A DNA stretch of 64,000 nt from Onchidella celtica (Eukaryota > Mollusca > Gastropoda > Systellommatophora > Onchidiidae), in contig OZ007579.1 of assembly GCA_963931925.1 (NCBI GenBank), forward strand, positions 53,394,757 through 53,458,756, read 5' to 3'. Below, piece after piece: positions 11,593 to 23,000 of this stretch. A program made the translations under genes and the position numbers. The notes under the pieces were generated by a model. It did no database searches. It worked only from the letters and a program-made list of their open reading frames with translations, and had not been told where the DNA came from. Every line of letters begins with the position of its first letter. Position 1 is the stretch's first letter.

Positions 11593-11947
11593 TGTTGCGA
11601 ATTCTGAACAACGCACATTAGCAATATACTGAAGAAGACTTGAAGTAACAAGAAATTAAACTGTTTATTGACAAAGAAACGACTGATTCGTGAGGAAACT
11701 TCTCCTTCATGTGAGTGAATGAATGACTACCTGCCCCGCGTGCTTCGTGTGAGTGAAAGAATGACTACCTGCCCCGCGTGCTTCTTGTGAGTGAATGCAT
11801 GACTACCTGCCCCGCGTGAGTGACCTTTTTTTTCCCTTCTCTACTTCCGCCCGAGCGAAGAAGTAAACAAACCAGATAATGGGATAAAATAAGCCAAACA
11901 GAGTTAGCCGCGGTGCCAATTTGGGAGATTTCTTCTGATATGCAACA
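11593..11947 (-). repeat. BEL/Pao 5' LTR (right copy)
   Basis: 355 bp, identical by eye to 4523-4877, including the three tandem units (11711-11825). The target duplication AGAGG follows. Confidence 0.95.
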
Positions 11948-11952
11948 AGAGG

Positions 11953-12519
11953 TGACTAGACGGGTGGGCGTGCACTAACAGACAAAGAACAATATGTGTC
12001 TGACTCGCTACACGCTGTACTGCGGCCACTCCCACAATTTGCCGTATGCACTGAGAATTAGTTCTCTCGCTGTAGCACAACCAGCTGTAGGCAAAGATCT
12101 CATTATTAGCAGTGTCGTTAAACATGATGGTCCACTGTATCTTGCACAGAATTGTAACCAATGAGAGGGATTTTAAAATTAATCCCTTCATCTGCAAAAA
12201 AGCAAGAGTGTCAGGTCAAACAGTGGTAGGCAGGCAGATCAGATTACACTTGCCACCCCCTTAGTGATAAATTGCTCACTCCTCTCCACCCCTCTGTGAC
12301 ATATAAAATGAGCCAGTGCATATAGAGAGGAAACACTGAAATGAAAACAGATAGGTGGTGAGTCCCAGTGAGGCGGACAAAGTATTAGACTATTTTAGTT
12401 GGCAGAAAAACAACAATAATAAAAGCGGTAGTATTTGCTCCTTTTTTTTTGTTTGCCAACCTCATCTGAACTCCCTGGCTGAGTGTTATAAGTAAAGCCA
12501 ACTGACCCACCCTGACCCC
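11953..12519. other. Intron sequence, tail of minisatellite then no feature
   Basis: The first 35 or so bases complete the minisatellite unit split by the BEL element. The rest shows no coding sequence or repeat that I recognise. Confidence 0.5.
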
Positions 12520-12523
12520 TTAA

Positions 12524-13221
12524 CCCTTTGAACCCTGCCCACTATGCTCTTATTTACCCCCTTCCCTGGGCCCCTGGGCCTATATAGGATATGTCAGGTT
12601 ATTGTTTATAACTCAAAATATAGAAACAGTAACTTCATGGAACTTGAAAGGGAGACTAAAGACATGCATAGCTTACTTCTAATGCCAGTATTCCACATTT
12701 CGGTGCTAAGTAGGAATCAGGGTCAGGACGACGCCCCCTTCTAGGTTGACTCCCCCTTTCATCACCAGCAGGACCAGGAACATCTACATAATCTACCTCT
12801 TCATCTAGATCTAGATCTCTGTGTACTTCTACATTATCGCCTGGAACACTTTTCAAATCACTTTCTGGATATTCAGCTAAAACCTCACTTTCTTCGTCTT
12901 CAGGATCCATCAACAGCTGTCTTACCATCTCAACTGACAATCTAGATCTAGGCCTTTTCAGACAGAAGTTGAGGGCTGATCAATCGCTCGTTTCATCGTG
13001 GTTTTACAGCTCAAATCTAACAAGAAAACTCGTTACTGGGCGCAGCGATTTGCAATTACCTTATTCCTAGTCACCTGTATGCGGAAGTGACTCTTTGTGC
13101 CTTATTATAGGTCTCGTCGGACTGTCAGATCTGTGGTAGGGGTCACAGCCCTCTAAAGCGGGCTGTAGGGATATGGACTCCGGAAAATGGCCCGCTATAG
13201 AGGGCAGTAGGGTTCAAAGGG
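12524..13221 (-). mobile_element. piggyBac-derived mini-element
   Basis: 698 bp bounded by TTAA on both sides (12520-12523 and 13222-13225), with inverted ends CCCTTTGAACCCT. TTAA duplication and CCY ends are the piggyBac signature. Only an N-terminal coding piece remains, so it is non-autonomous. The right flank is a copy of the local dispersed repeat. Confidence 0.85.
12656..12940 (-). pseudogene. piggyBac transposase N-terminal fragment
   Basis: Acidic 94-residue frame beginning SVEMVRQLLMDPEDEESE and ending after RRGRRPDPDS. The frame also runs open upstream through KRPRSRL, so the true start may lie further right. An acidic, disordered N-terminus followed by a basic patch is usual for piggyBac transposases. 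The DDD catalytic core and C-terminal Cys-rich domain are absent. Assignment rests mainly on the TTAA ends. As a free-standing protein its function is unknown. Confidence 0.5.
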
Positions 13222-13225
13222 TTAA

Positions 13226-13400
13226 TCTTTGTGATTCTGACCAGTGCTTCACTGGTTAACATGTTGTTTTGCAACCAGCAATGTCTTTGATTTAGAAGAG
13301 ATGTACATGTCCATGTAGTGAGCAATAAGATGGTAATTACATCTCAAAGAGGACGGTGACCTGGCACATGGAAACGCGCCTTTTGTGCTGCATGGTTGGC
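13226..13400. repeat. Dispersed repeat family, copy 3 (partial)
   Basis: Matches 2360-2500 and 31980-32110 (tctttgtgattctgacc, ggttcactggt-like, tttgatttagaagaga). It starts at the piggyBac border, so the mini-element lies at or in this copy. Confidence 0.65.
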
Positions 13401-13879
13401 TTGACCGACCCATGTTTGTATGTCCATCACAGCAAACGTTTGGGAACTTGAAACTTATGTTGATATGTCGCTGTGTGAGGATAATTATGTAGAGAGAATG
13501 GCAGTGGGAAAGCCGTCTCTTACAAACTAACAGTGAGAGAAGTCTTGAGGACCTTGAAATTTTCAATCCATCTAAGAGATGGAACATACTTATATAGTCC
13601 ATATGTATTTGGCACATTTTCTGTGAGTGAGGACAACTGTTATGTTGTTGTGGTGTCATATACTGTGATGTTGTTGTGGTGTCATATACTGTGTTTTGAA
13701 GGAGTTGTTTGTTTACCTCTGGGGAAACTGGTGAAACTTGGGGACCATTTGGGACAGGAATTGGGGTGGAAGAGAGACTCTACTTTAGTAAAACTTTTGT
13801 TATCTAGTACAGTAGAGAGTAGGTAATGTTTTTGTCTTGGCCAGTCCACTCACTTTTAATTTATGATCAATCTTTGCAG
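13401..13879. other. Intron before the first DLAT exon in the window
   Basis: No gene seen apart from a direct duplication of about 28 bp (gttgttgtggtgtcatatac) at about 13641-13695. A normal polypyrimidine tract and acceptor precede 13880. Confidence 0.6.
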
Positions 13880-14038
13880 GCTGTCACAGGCAGCGGCCCT
13901 GATGGTCAGATTCGTGCTGATGACATACTCAAGGCCAAACCTGGGGCCCTACCAATTGGAGATGACTTAACCAGTGTAGTGGTGACTCCAGCGGCCACTG
14001 GAAGCTTTATTGATATGCCATTGTCCAACATGAGACAG
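13880..14038 (+). CDS. DLAT: DLAT exon: end of E3-binding domain, linker, start of catalytic domain
   Basis: 159 nt, phase 0 at both ends. The acceptor follows a pyrimidine tract (tctttgcag) and the donor is CAG|GTCAGT. It encodes [10 protein letters not shown], the last turn of the peripheral subunit-binding domain that holds E3, then a Pro/Ala-rich linker, then [10 protein letters not shown], the start of the acyltransferase fold. Confidence 0.93.
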
Positions 14039-17000
14039 GTCAGTACTACTAAGAAACTTCCATAGGCCTTCAGACTCTATATGAAAACCATATTTGCATG
14101 ACAGGTTTATGATAGATAATTATGGAATCCTGCATCAGAAGCACATAGTCATGGTCATAACACAATGGCCTAAGTCATGTTTGGGTGTTTTTTTGCAAAT
14201 CAAAGAAAACTGTTTACTTTGAATGTAGTGGTAGTCGTTATTAGGGGAGCGTAGTATTTTACATAGAAATCTGTAGCTGAACCGTGGACACAACTATATA
14301 TGCTCTCTATTTGCCTTTGTCATGAGTCTCTGCTCCCCCAACAACAGTCTAATCGATGGTTCAGGTGGATGTGGGTTTTCCTTTAAAAAACTCCAGTCAA
14401 CGAAACAAAACACTGCAGTAACTGTTGAATGCTGCAAAGTGACTACTGTCTGATGAATGTCAGCATTGCATCTCTAAATAATTAAAAAATAACGTAAGCA
14501 GTATTGTAATGTAAATGACTGATGATATAACTCTAGTTTCTTTATGACAATTGAGATACATGCTTTTTTGTGTTTGTCTTCCCTGCCACTGAAGTAAATA
14601 ACATTGGTATCATGACCTGTGGCATGAACTTCTAATTTTCATCTGACATATCCAGTGGTAAACAAATGATTTGTCAGTAAGTTGTGGAACATTTTTTGTT
14701 ACTTGTTTCTGAGCCATTGAGAAAGTTGCCAAGTGCCATTGTTTAGGCTATGCCTGGTGGACATTACTTCATTTTAGAGATGTCTGCGCTTGAGTATGTA
14801 CAAAAAACAAAATATTGTGTAGATGATTGTCCTGTGATCCTGTTCCAGATCATAGCAAAGAGGTTGACACTTTCCAAACAGACAGTTCCTCACTATTATC
14901 TGAATACGGAGATTAATGTTGAAAAAATACTCAGGTATGTTGACTTTTTGTTCATGTTTGCACAATGATACCTGAGGTGTTTTTTTTTATTTTTATGTGA
15001 TTATTATTTTTGTTGTTTTTGAAAATACTGATGATTACTCAGGTTTGTAAAGGATTGAGAGCAGGACTAAGAGGCCAAAGTTTATTAGTTACCATGGACT
15101 CTCCACATGAATCCTGGGAAATTGCCCTACTTCTACAAGTCATCTGAACTGATAATGTTAACCTTAGCAACTGAAATATGCTAATGAACTCCATCATGAT
15201 CATGTGGAATCAGATCTTTTCTTTATTTCCCATCGTTACATTGTGGTCAGATGAAGCGAGAAACACACATTTGTTATTTGCCTATGTCAACAGCAATGGC
15301 AAGCTGTAACATGTTTAATAATTATTCTAAATTACATGAGTTTCCATCAAGGATGAGGCCATTGTTCATGTCTTGTTATTTGACCTCGTGTAAAATGAAA
15401 CTGATTCCAGGGGTTAACATTCTACAGCTGGTCGTATTTTCAGCTTTTAATGTGTATTTATCCATGTCTCTATCAAGGGCATTTATTATGAAATGGGTCT
15501 GTTTCACAGCATTCGAAAAGATTTGAATGTTTCTCTGGAGAAGCAAGGTCTGAAAAAGATATCTGTGAATGACTTCATCATTAAAGCATCAGCTCTGGCT
15601 TGTAAGAAAGTTCCAGAGGCCAATTCAGCATGGATGGGAGATTTCATCAGGCAGTAAGCAATTTCATACTTCTGCACTTTGGCTCATTGCTAGGCTACTT
15701 CATTTGTCAGGTTTAGCAACATTGAACATTGTAGACCCTATGTAGAATTTTGTCTTGCTGACTGTAAAATTTATGGGGAATCATGATACCATTTCCATGA
15801 TGTAACTGTCACGATTAAGGTTGATGACCTTGTACGCCACGAGGATAGAGGGGGTAAACTTAGTAGGGGAGAAGGGGAGTTTTAAAGTTGTTGTCGAGCA
15901 TGAAAGATTAAATATCACGAGGAAGGTCGGTGGCCTTGTGCGCCACGAGTCTAAGGGGGGTGAGCTTAGCAGGGGAAAACACGGTTTTTAACATTGTTGA
16001 CGAGCGCTTTAAACTAGTCGCGTGTGCAAAGACCTCGGGAGTATAAGTAGAGGAGAAGCTCGACACACAAGGTTCCCAAGTTATTCATTCCTAAAGGAAG
16101 ACGCAGCGAGAAGTGGTCCGGGCAACAAGTGGAAGGTCGTGCCATGGGGACCAGGGGTGTTAAGTATGTGAGGGATCTATGAGGTTCCCAAAGTTATTCA
16201 TTCCTAAAGGAAGACGCAGAATTTATCGGTCCGGGCGACAAGTGGAAGGTCGTGCCAGTGGGGACCAGAAGTGTTAGGTGTGTGAGGGATCCATGATGTT
16301 CACATTTATTTCCCAATAAGAAGAATTTATCGGTCCGGGCGACAAGTGGAAGGTCGTGCCATGGGGACCAGAAGTTGAGGAGTTCTGATGATAGGATGGG
16401 AACCCATCAGAAGCTCGTGAATCTACGATGGCGGGTGTGAACCGTCGGTGTGCTGTGTGTTTGCAAGTTGAAGAGTCTTGAGGACGGGATGTCGAGAACC
16501 CCTCAAGGAACAAGTAATCTACGATGGCGGGTGTGAACTGGGTGTTCTTATTTGTGTGAAGCCAGGGGCGTCTGTTTCCCCTTTTATCGTCGAAATTAAA
16601 GATCTAGAAAGGATTGTGTGAACTCTGGAGAAGTGAAACTGCATCAACGAGGAGGGCAGCTGTTGACAGAGACTATTAAGTATACGTAGTTAAGTTTATA
16701 GACAGAGGGATTAGATCTAGATGTGAAACGGGGAATAGATAATAGCCATGATCCCCAAGAGTAAATTTGAAGTATCTCTGTCGCGGATCGGGATTTTGGG
16801 GAATATAGATCAAGAAGTCCGCTTCCCAATCACACGAGCACAAAAAAAAAACAACAAATAAACAACTTTCACTCTAAAAACTAAATAAATCAATTTGAAT
16901 AACAGACTGCAAAGTTTATATATCTAACAAATTCAAAGATAAAATATACAATAGATAACGAATACAATAGCAACTGAAAATGCTCAACTAAGCTGAGGAG

Positions 17001-20000
17001 CAACTATGAAGTACTTAAGGCAATGTAATATGAAGTTATCTAAGTCACAATAAATTTACATTCAAAAGAATCCGCGCCCGAGGGCGACGGATCCTGTAAG
17101 GTTTAAAGTTCTATCTCTCTTCATACTAAAACATATTTATATAGCGTCTCTGCCAGGAGCGCTCTGGTGTAGTTCACACGTGGTCGCGGGAAATGCATGT
17201 GGTCTGGCAGTACTGGTCAACAGTCTACATGTGTAGCTGGCTGTAAATTCAGCATGGAATTAAAATCTTTAGCTCACCATTCGGCCCTCACAATGTGAGG
17301 GCTGTTGATATTAGCGCTGTGGGTTTAATGCTCAAACAAGTAGGCTTGGGCTCAGGAGCGTAGATTTCTGACAATGCTCCATCACTGTACATATCAGCTC
17401 AATCGCTGCGTCTCTATGACTTCTCATCTGGCTGAGAGCTCGCCGTCCACCTCGTAAATGGATTGTCTACATGTGGCCCAGAACTAAGTTCTGTATGGCC
17501 TTAAATAATGGAATGCATCTGCAGCTTACCGTCTAATTCCTGGATTGTGATTGGTGCAACCACTTCTAGCTCAGCTGCCGAACTGAGTTATTTTAAGTAA
17601 CAGCCCTACGCAACGACCTTGGGTCGACATCAAAGGTCGAATCACTCAAGACAATAAAATGTAATTTTATAGCAATAAATTCTTAACATGTTCAAAACCC
17701 CGAGCTTTTACTATGGATCACGGATTTTCTGTACGTCAACCGACGTCTCAACAACATTTAATTCCTACTCACCCCTTCCCTCTCTACTAAACCTAGTTCA
17801 AAACACGAGATATAAAAAGTGCTCAGTCATGCACACCTACGCTGTCCGTCAATCCTTCCCCACACCTTCTGTCTATCTTTTATAAAAAAAACTGTTCAAA
17901 ACAAATTGTTTACGAGACCAAGTTATGCTGGCTCGCACAATAATTACGTTTGTAAAAATTACTCACTGCTCTCTCACAAAAATTTAGTCAGTGGAAACAT
18001 TTATGAATTAAATCTGTTCTTGACACATCCCCCACCCCAGTGAAAACTTAGGGTTTGAACGACATAACTGTCTACTAACGTTGCTATGTAATAGTACTTT
18101 GGAAAGGGCTATATAGTAAAAAATATATCGTTACTGAAAGTCAAAAAAAAATTCTAAGAACGTGCATTATCGATGGACAATAGCATATGTATGTTTATAT
18201 GCGACGTTCTGTGATAATATATAATTATTGTAGCACTTAAGAATTAAAGTGATAAACTTCTCTCACACAGACATACTGTAAAGACTGAAATATTGAGCAA
18301 CTAGCTCATCGCTTCACTGAGCGTAATTAATACATTCATAGAACATGAACGAACAATAGTTAATTAAAGTAATGGTATCCTGGCAGCAGTAGGTCTGGTC
18401 GCTCGGTTTGCCATTTTCTCATCTCATTGACCCGCAGACAAAGGCGTCAAGGTTGTCTGAAACTCAGGTCATGGTCAGGATGGACGATAGTGGAAAAAGG
18501 AATCACATGGAAATTTTGAGAAAGAATGTCCATATGACCCGGGTGTCCCCTCCAGTGTCGCGGATCGGGATTTTGGGGAATATAGATCAAGAGGTCCGCT
18601 TCCCAATCACACGAGCACAAAAAAACAACAACAAATAAACAACTTTCACTCTAAAAACTAAATAAATCAATTTGAATAACAGACTGCAAAGCTTATATAT
18701 CTAACAAATTCAAAGATAAAATATACAATAGATAACGAATACAATAGCAACTGAAAATGCTCAACTAAGCTGAGGAGCAACTATGAAGTACTTAAGGCAA
18801 TGTAATATGAAGTTATCTAAGTCACAATAAATTTACATTCAAAAGAATCCGCGCCCGAGGGCGACGGATCCTGTAAGGTTTAAAGTTCTATCTCTCTTCA
18901 TACTAAAACATATTTATATAGCGTCTCTGCCAGGAGCGCTCTGGTGTAGTTCACACGTGGTCGCGGGAAATGCATGTGGTCTGGCAGTACTGGTCAACAG
19001 TCTACATGTGTAGCTGGCTGTAAATTCAGCATGGAATTAAAATCTTTAGCTCACCATTCGGCCCTCACAATGTGAGGGCTGTTGATATTAGCGCTGTGGG
19101 TTTAATGCTCAAACAAGTAGGCTTGGGCTCAGGAGCGTAGATTTCTGACAATGCTCCATCACTGTACATATCAGCTCAATCGCTGCGTCTCTATGACTTC
19201 TCATCTGGCTGAGAGCTCGCCGTCCGCCTCGTAAATGGATTGCCTACATGTGGCCCAGAACTAAGTTCTGTATGGCCTTAAATAATGGACTGCATCTGCA
19301 GCTTACCGTCTAATTCCTGGATTGTGATTGGTGCAACCACTTCTAGCTCAGCTGCCGAACCGAGTTATTTTAAGTAACAGCCCTACGCAACGACCTTGGG
19401 TCGACATCAAAGGTCGAATCACTCAAGACAATAAAATGTAATTTTATAGCAATAAATTCTTAACATGATCAAAACCCCGAGCTTTTACTCTGGATCACGG
19501 ATTTTCTGTACGTCAACCGACGTCTCAACAACATTTAATTCCTACTCACCCCTTCCCTCTCTACTAAACCTAGTTCAAAACACGAGATATAAAAAGTGCT
19601 CAGTCATGCACACCTACGCTGTCCGTCTATCCTTCCCCACACCTTCTGTCTATCTATTATAAAAAAAACTGTTCAAAACAAATTGTTTACGAGACCAAGT
19701 TATGCTGGCTCGCACAATAATTACGTTTGTAAAAATTACTCACTGCTCTCTCACAAAAATTTTGTCAGTGGAAACATTTATGAATTAAATCTGTTCTTGA
19801 CAATCTCTGTTTTTGTGATTATGTATGTGATTATCATGAGTTGAATGTTTTGACATAAGTTTTGTCATGCATTTATAATTAAATATCGTTTAATTTAAAT
19901 CTCACTCCATGTGTCCGTTGATCGCTGGTCTGCTTGCTTGGCTTGTTAGCTGGGTTCGAAAGGTAAATAAGTTAGGTACTCATCACACACGTGGTCGTGA

Positions 20001-23000
20001 CCATCTTCACACACGTGATCGTGACAATTGGGGGCTCGTCCGGGATCTGGATTTGATCGTAAATTGATAGGACGTGAATCGTCCGGGATATGAAATTGAT
20101 TTGAATTGATAGGACGTGAATCGTCCGGGATCTAAACTGTTAGCACACAAACGAGTGTTTCCACGTTGTATAAATATTTTTGTAAGTCAGACCAGCGGCC
20201 ATGGAGATAAATACCTTTGTAACGTCACCGAGACCGGAGGATTTGTTAACCTTCAGGAAAGCGGAGTTATTGACGATTAGTAAGAGATTAGGACTCGATT
20301 ATGTGAAAGCCAGCTTAAGAAAAGCAGAAATATCGAGATATATTGCTGAGTATTATGTGGATGATGATGTGTTCGAAGAAAACGACCTAGCTCAGTTTGA
20401 AACTATGGCATCAGTAACTGAAGTTAATATTGAGTTACAGAAAGAGAAGATGCGGATCGAGCTAGAGCAGAAAAAGCTAGAACACGAGGCACGAGAGAAA
20501 GATAAAGAAAGACAAGAGAAAGAGAAAGATAAAGAAAGACAAGAGAAAGATAAAGAAAGACAAGAGAAAGAACGAGAAAGACAGCATGAGCTAGAAAAAG
20601 CCAGATTAGGTGTTACTAGTAGATCAGATGAACCTAGTTTTCTAGCGAGTAGAGGAGTAAGATTGGTTCCCCCCTTTAGTGAGAGGGAAGTGGATAAATA
20701 CTTCCAACATTTTGAGAAGGTGGCCCTTAGTCTGAACTGGCCCAAACAACATTGGCCATTAATGTTACAGAGTGTAATAAGGGGTAAAGCTCAACAGACC
20801 TTTTCGGCCCTTTCCATGGAAGACGCGGGGAATTATAACCGTGTGAAGGACGCAATATTAAAAGCGTATGAATTAGTGCCTGAAGCATATCGGCAAAAGT
20901 TCCGATATTATAAAAAAAGTGACAGTCAAACTTATATCGAGTTTGCTCATGAAAAAGAGGTATTTTTTGAGAGATGGTGTTCCTCGATGGAGGTATGTAA
21001 AGATTATGAAAAGCTTAAACAGCTCATATTACTAGAGGACTTCAAAACGGGAATCCGTGATGAAATAAAGACGTACCTCAATGAGAAAGAGACAAAGACG
21101 TTGCAAGATGCCGCAAAACTGGCTGACGAGTATACATTAACTCATAAAAGTAGATTTGGGCTCAGTAGACCGGGTAGAGTTCAGGATAGGAGGTCCGTAA
21201 ATGATATTGCTGGCGATCCGAGGGGAGTCAAGATTGAATTCCCGCGGAGATCCAGTAGTTTCGATGGGAGAAGACCTGGTCCTAGTGGGAAAGATTATCA
21301 TTTCCAGAGAAGAGATTGGAGGAACGAGAGATCAAGATGTAATAACTGTGGGAGATTGGGCGATAGAAGCTGGAACTGTCGTGCTCTTGAAAAAAAAAAG
21401 ACTGGCCCTATAGCTTTTGTGGGAAGACCGAAAGTTATAAACGCTCCACAGCCTCGTAACCCAGTGAAGTTAGAGACCATAAGGGAAGAGTTTCTGCCAT
21501 TTGTGTCAGAGGGTCTAGTGTCTCTTGGGGAAAATTCCACCCCCATACCATTAAAAATATTGCGGGATACTGGATGTTCCCAGTCCCTCCTGTTAGATAA
21601 TGTTCTAGATTTTAATGATGATTCAAATACTGGAGAAGTTAGTCTTATACAGGGTATAGAGGGAGTCTTTAGCTCTGTACCTTTGCATAAAATTTATTTG
21701 AAGTCAGACTTTATAACAGGTCGAGTGGTAGTTGGACTTAAGTCTGGTTTGCCAATTGAGGGAGTATCTCTATTGTTGGGAAATGATCTTGCCGGTGCTA
21801 GGAAAATACCTACTGTGCAGTTGACTTCAAAACCTAGTACTGATGACGAAAGTGAAGATACAAATATATATCCTTCATGTGCGGTGACTCGAGTTATGGC
21901 TAAAAAGGAAGAGCAGTCAGATGGCAGTGAAGAGATTTGCAAAGAAGATAGGTCGACGGAATCCAGTGTAGATAATTCTTGTGATCTTTCTAATACTTTT
22001 CTAGGATCCATATTACATGAAGAAGATGTCAGTCATTCCGATGTTATGCCGGAAGATAAGAATTTATCATATGATAGAGACCAGTTAATTAAAGAACAAG
22101 GCTTAGATCCTAGCTTACAGCCATTGCAGGATCAAGTTCTGAGTGACGAAGAACTTAATAAAGTACCAAAAGGCTACTTCATAAAAGATGGAGTACTTAT
22201 GAGAAAATGGAGACCCATTGATGTCCGCGCAACGGAAGAGTGGGCGGTTGTTTATCAAGTTGTGGTTCCAAAACCATATAGGCATGAGATACTTGCCATG
22301 GCCCATAATTTACCTCTGGGTGGCCATTTGGGTATAAGGAAAACAAATGATAGGATAACGAGACATTTTTTTTGGCCAGGAATTAACAAGGATGTGGCTT
22401 ATTTTTGTAATACATGTCACACATGTCAGATAGTGGGAAAACCAAATGCTGGAAAAAGAATGGCCCCTTTACAGCCAATTCCAATTTGTGGGGAGCCCTT
22501 TTCTAAGGTTATCGTTGATTGCGTTGGTCCTTTGCCAAAGACCAGCTCAGGAAATCAATATTTATTAACCATAATGTGTACATCCACTAGATTTCCTGAG
22601 GCGATTCCTCTTAGAAATATTAAGACACAGAGTATTGTGAAAGCTCTAGTAAAGTTTTTTACTTTATTTGGATTGCCGAAAGAAATACAGTCTGATCAGG
22701 GCAGTAACTTTATGTCGAGACTGTTTAAACAAGTTATTGGTGAACTGGGGACAAGACAAATTAAGTCGTCTGCGTACCACCCAGAATCTCAGGGAGCTTT
22801 AGAGAGATTCCACGCTACTTTAAAGAATATGATGAGAACATATTGCTATGATAGCGAGAAAAATTGGGACGAGGGAATACATTTGCTGTTGTTTGCAGCT
22901 AGAGAGTCAGTTCAAGAATCACTAGGATTTAGTCCTTTTGAGTTAGTGTTTGGACATAATGTTCGTGGGCCGTTGGCTCTGTTAAAAGAAAAATGGATCG

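Larger units (their letters stand above)
4523..11947 (-). mobile_element. BEL/Pao LTR retrotransposon, full length
   Basis: 7425 bp, with 355-bp LTRs (TGTTGCG...GCAACA) and a 5-bp target duplication AGAGG at 4518-4522 and 11948-11952. The primer site matches tRNA-Phe and a purine tract abuts the 3' LTR. One long ORF runs through it. I saw no difference between the two LTRs on reading, which points to a very recent insertion. It lies antisense to DLAT. Confidence 0.96.
16779..19802 (-). mobile_element. Non-autonomous LTR element nested in the Gmr1-like LTR
   Basis: 3024 bp with two 1247-bp LTRs (TGTCGCGG...TTCTTGACA) and only 530 bp between them. The 5-bp duplication ATCTC at 16774-16778 and 19803-19807 is exact. 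Removing the insert and one copy of it restores the sequence of the intact right LTR at 24705-24735. Primer site and purine tract place it on the minus strand. No coding sequence, so it depends on proteins from elsewhere (LARD/TRIM-like). Confidence 0.9.

Noticed and set aside
1-13879. Lipoyl-domain or additional E3-binding exons of DLAT
   Set aside because: I searched for ETDKA- and PLAKKLA-type sequences by eye and found none; they are probably left of the window.
14750-14968. 72-codon frame over a DLAT exon
   Set aside because: Real exon is only 14849-14934; the rest is intron read-through.
20392-20745. Ser/Leu/Phe-rich minus-strand frame
   Set aside because: Antisense of the KERQEK coiled coil in the gag.
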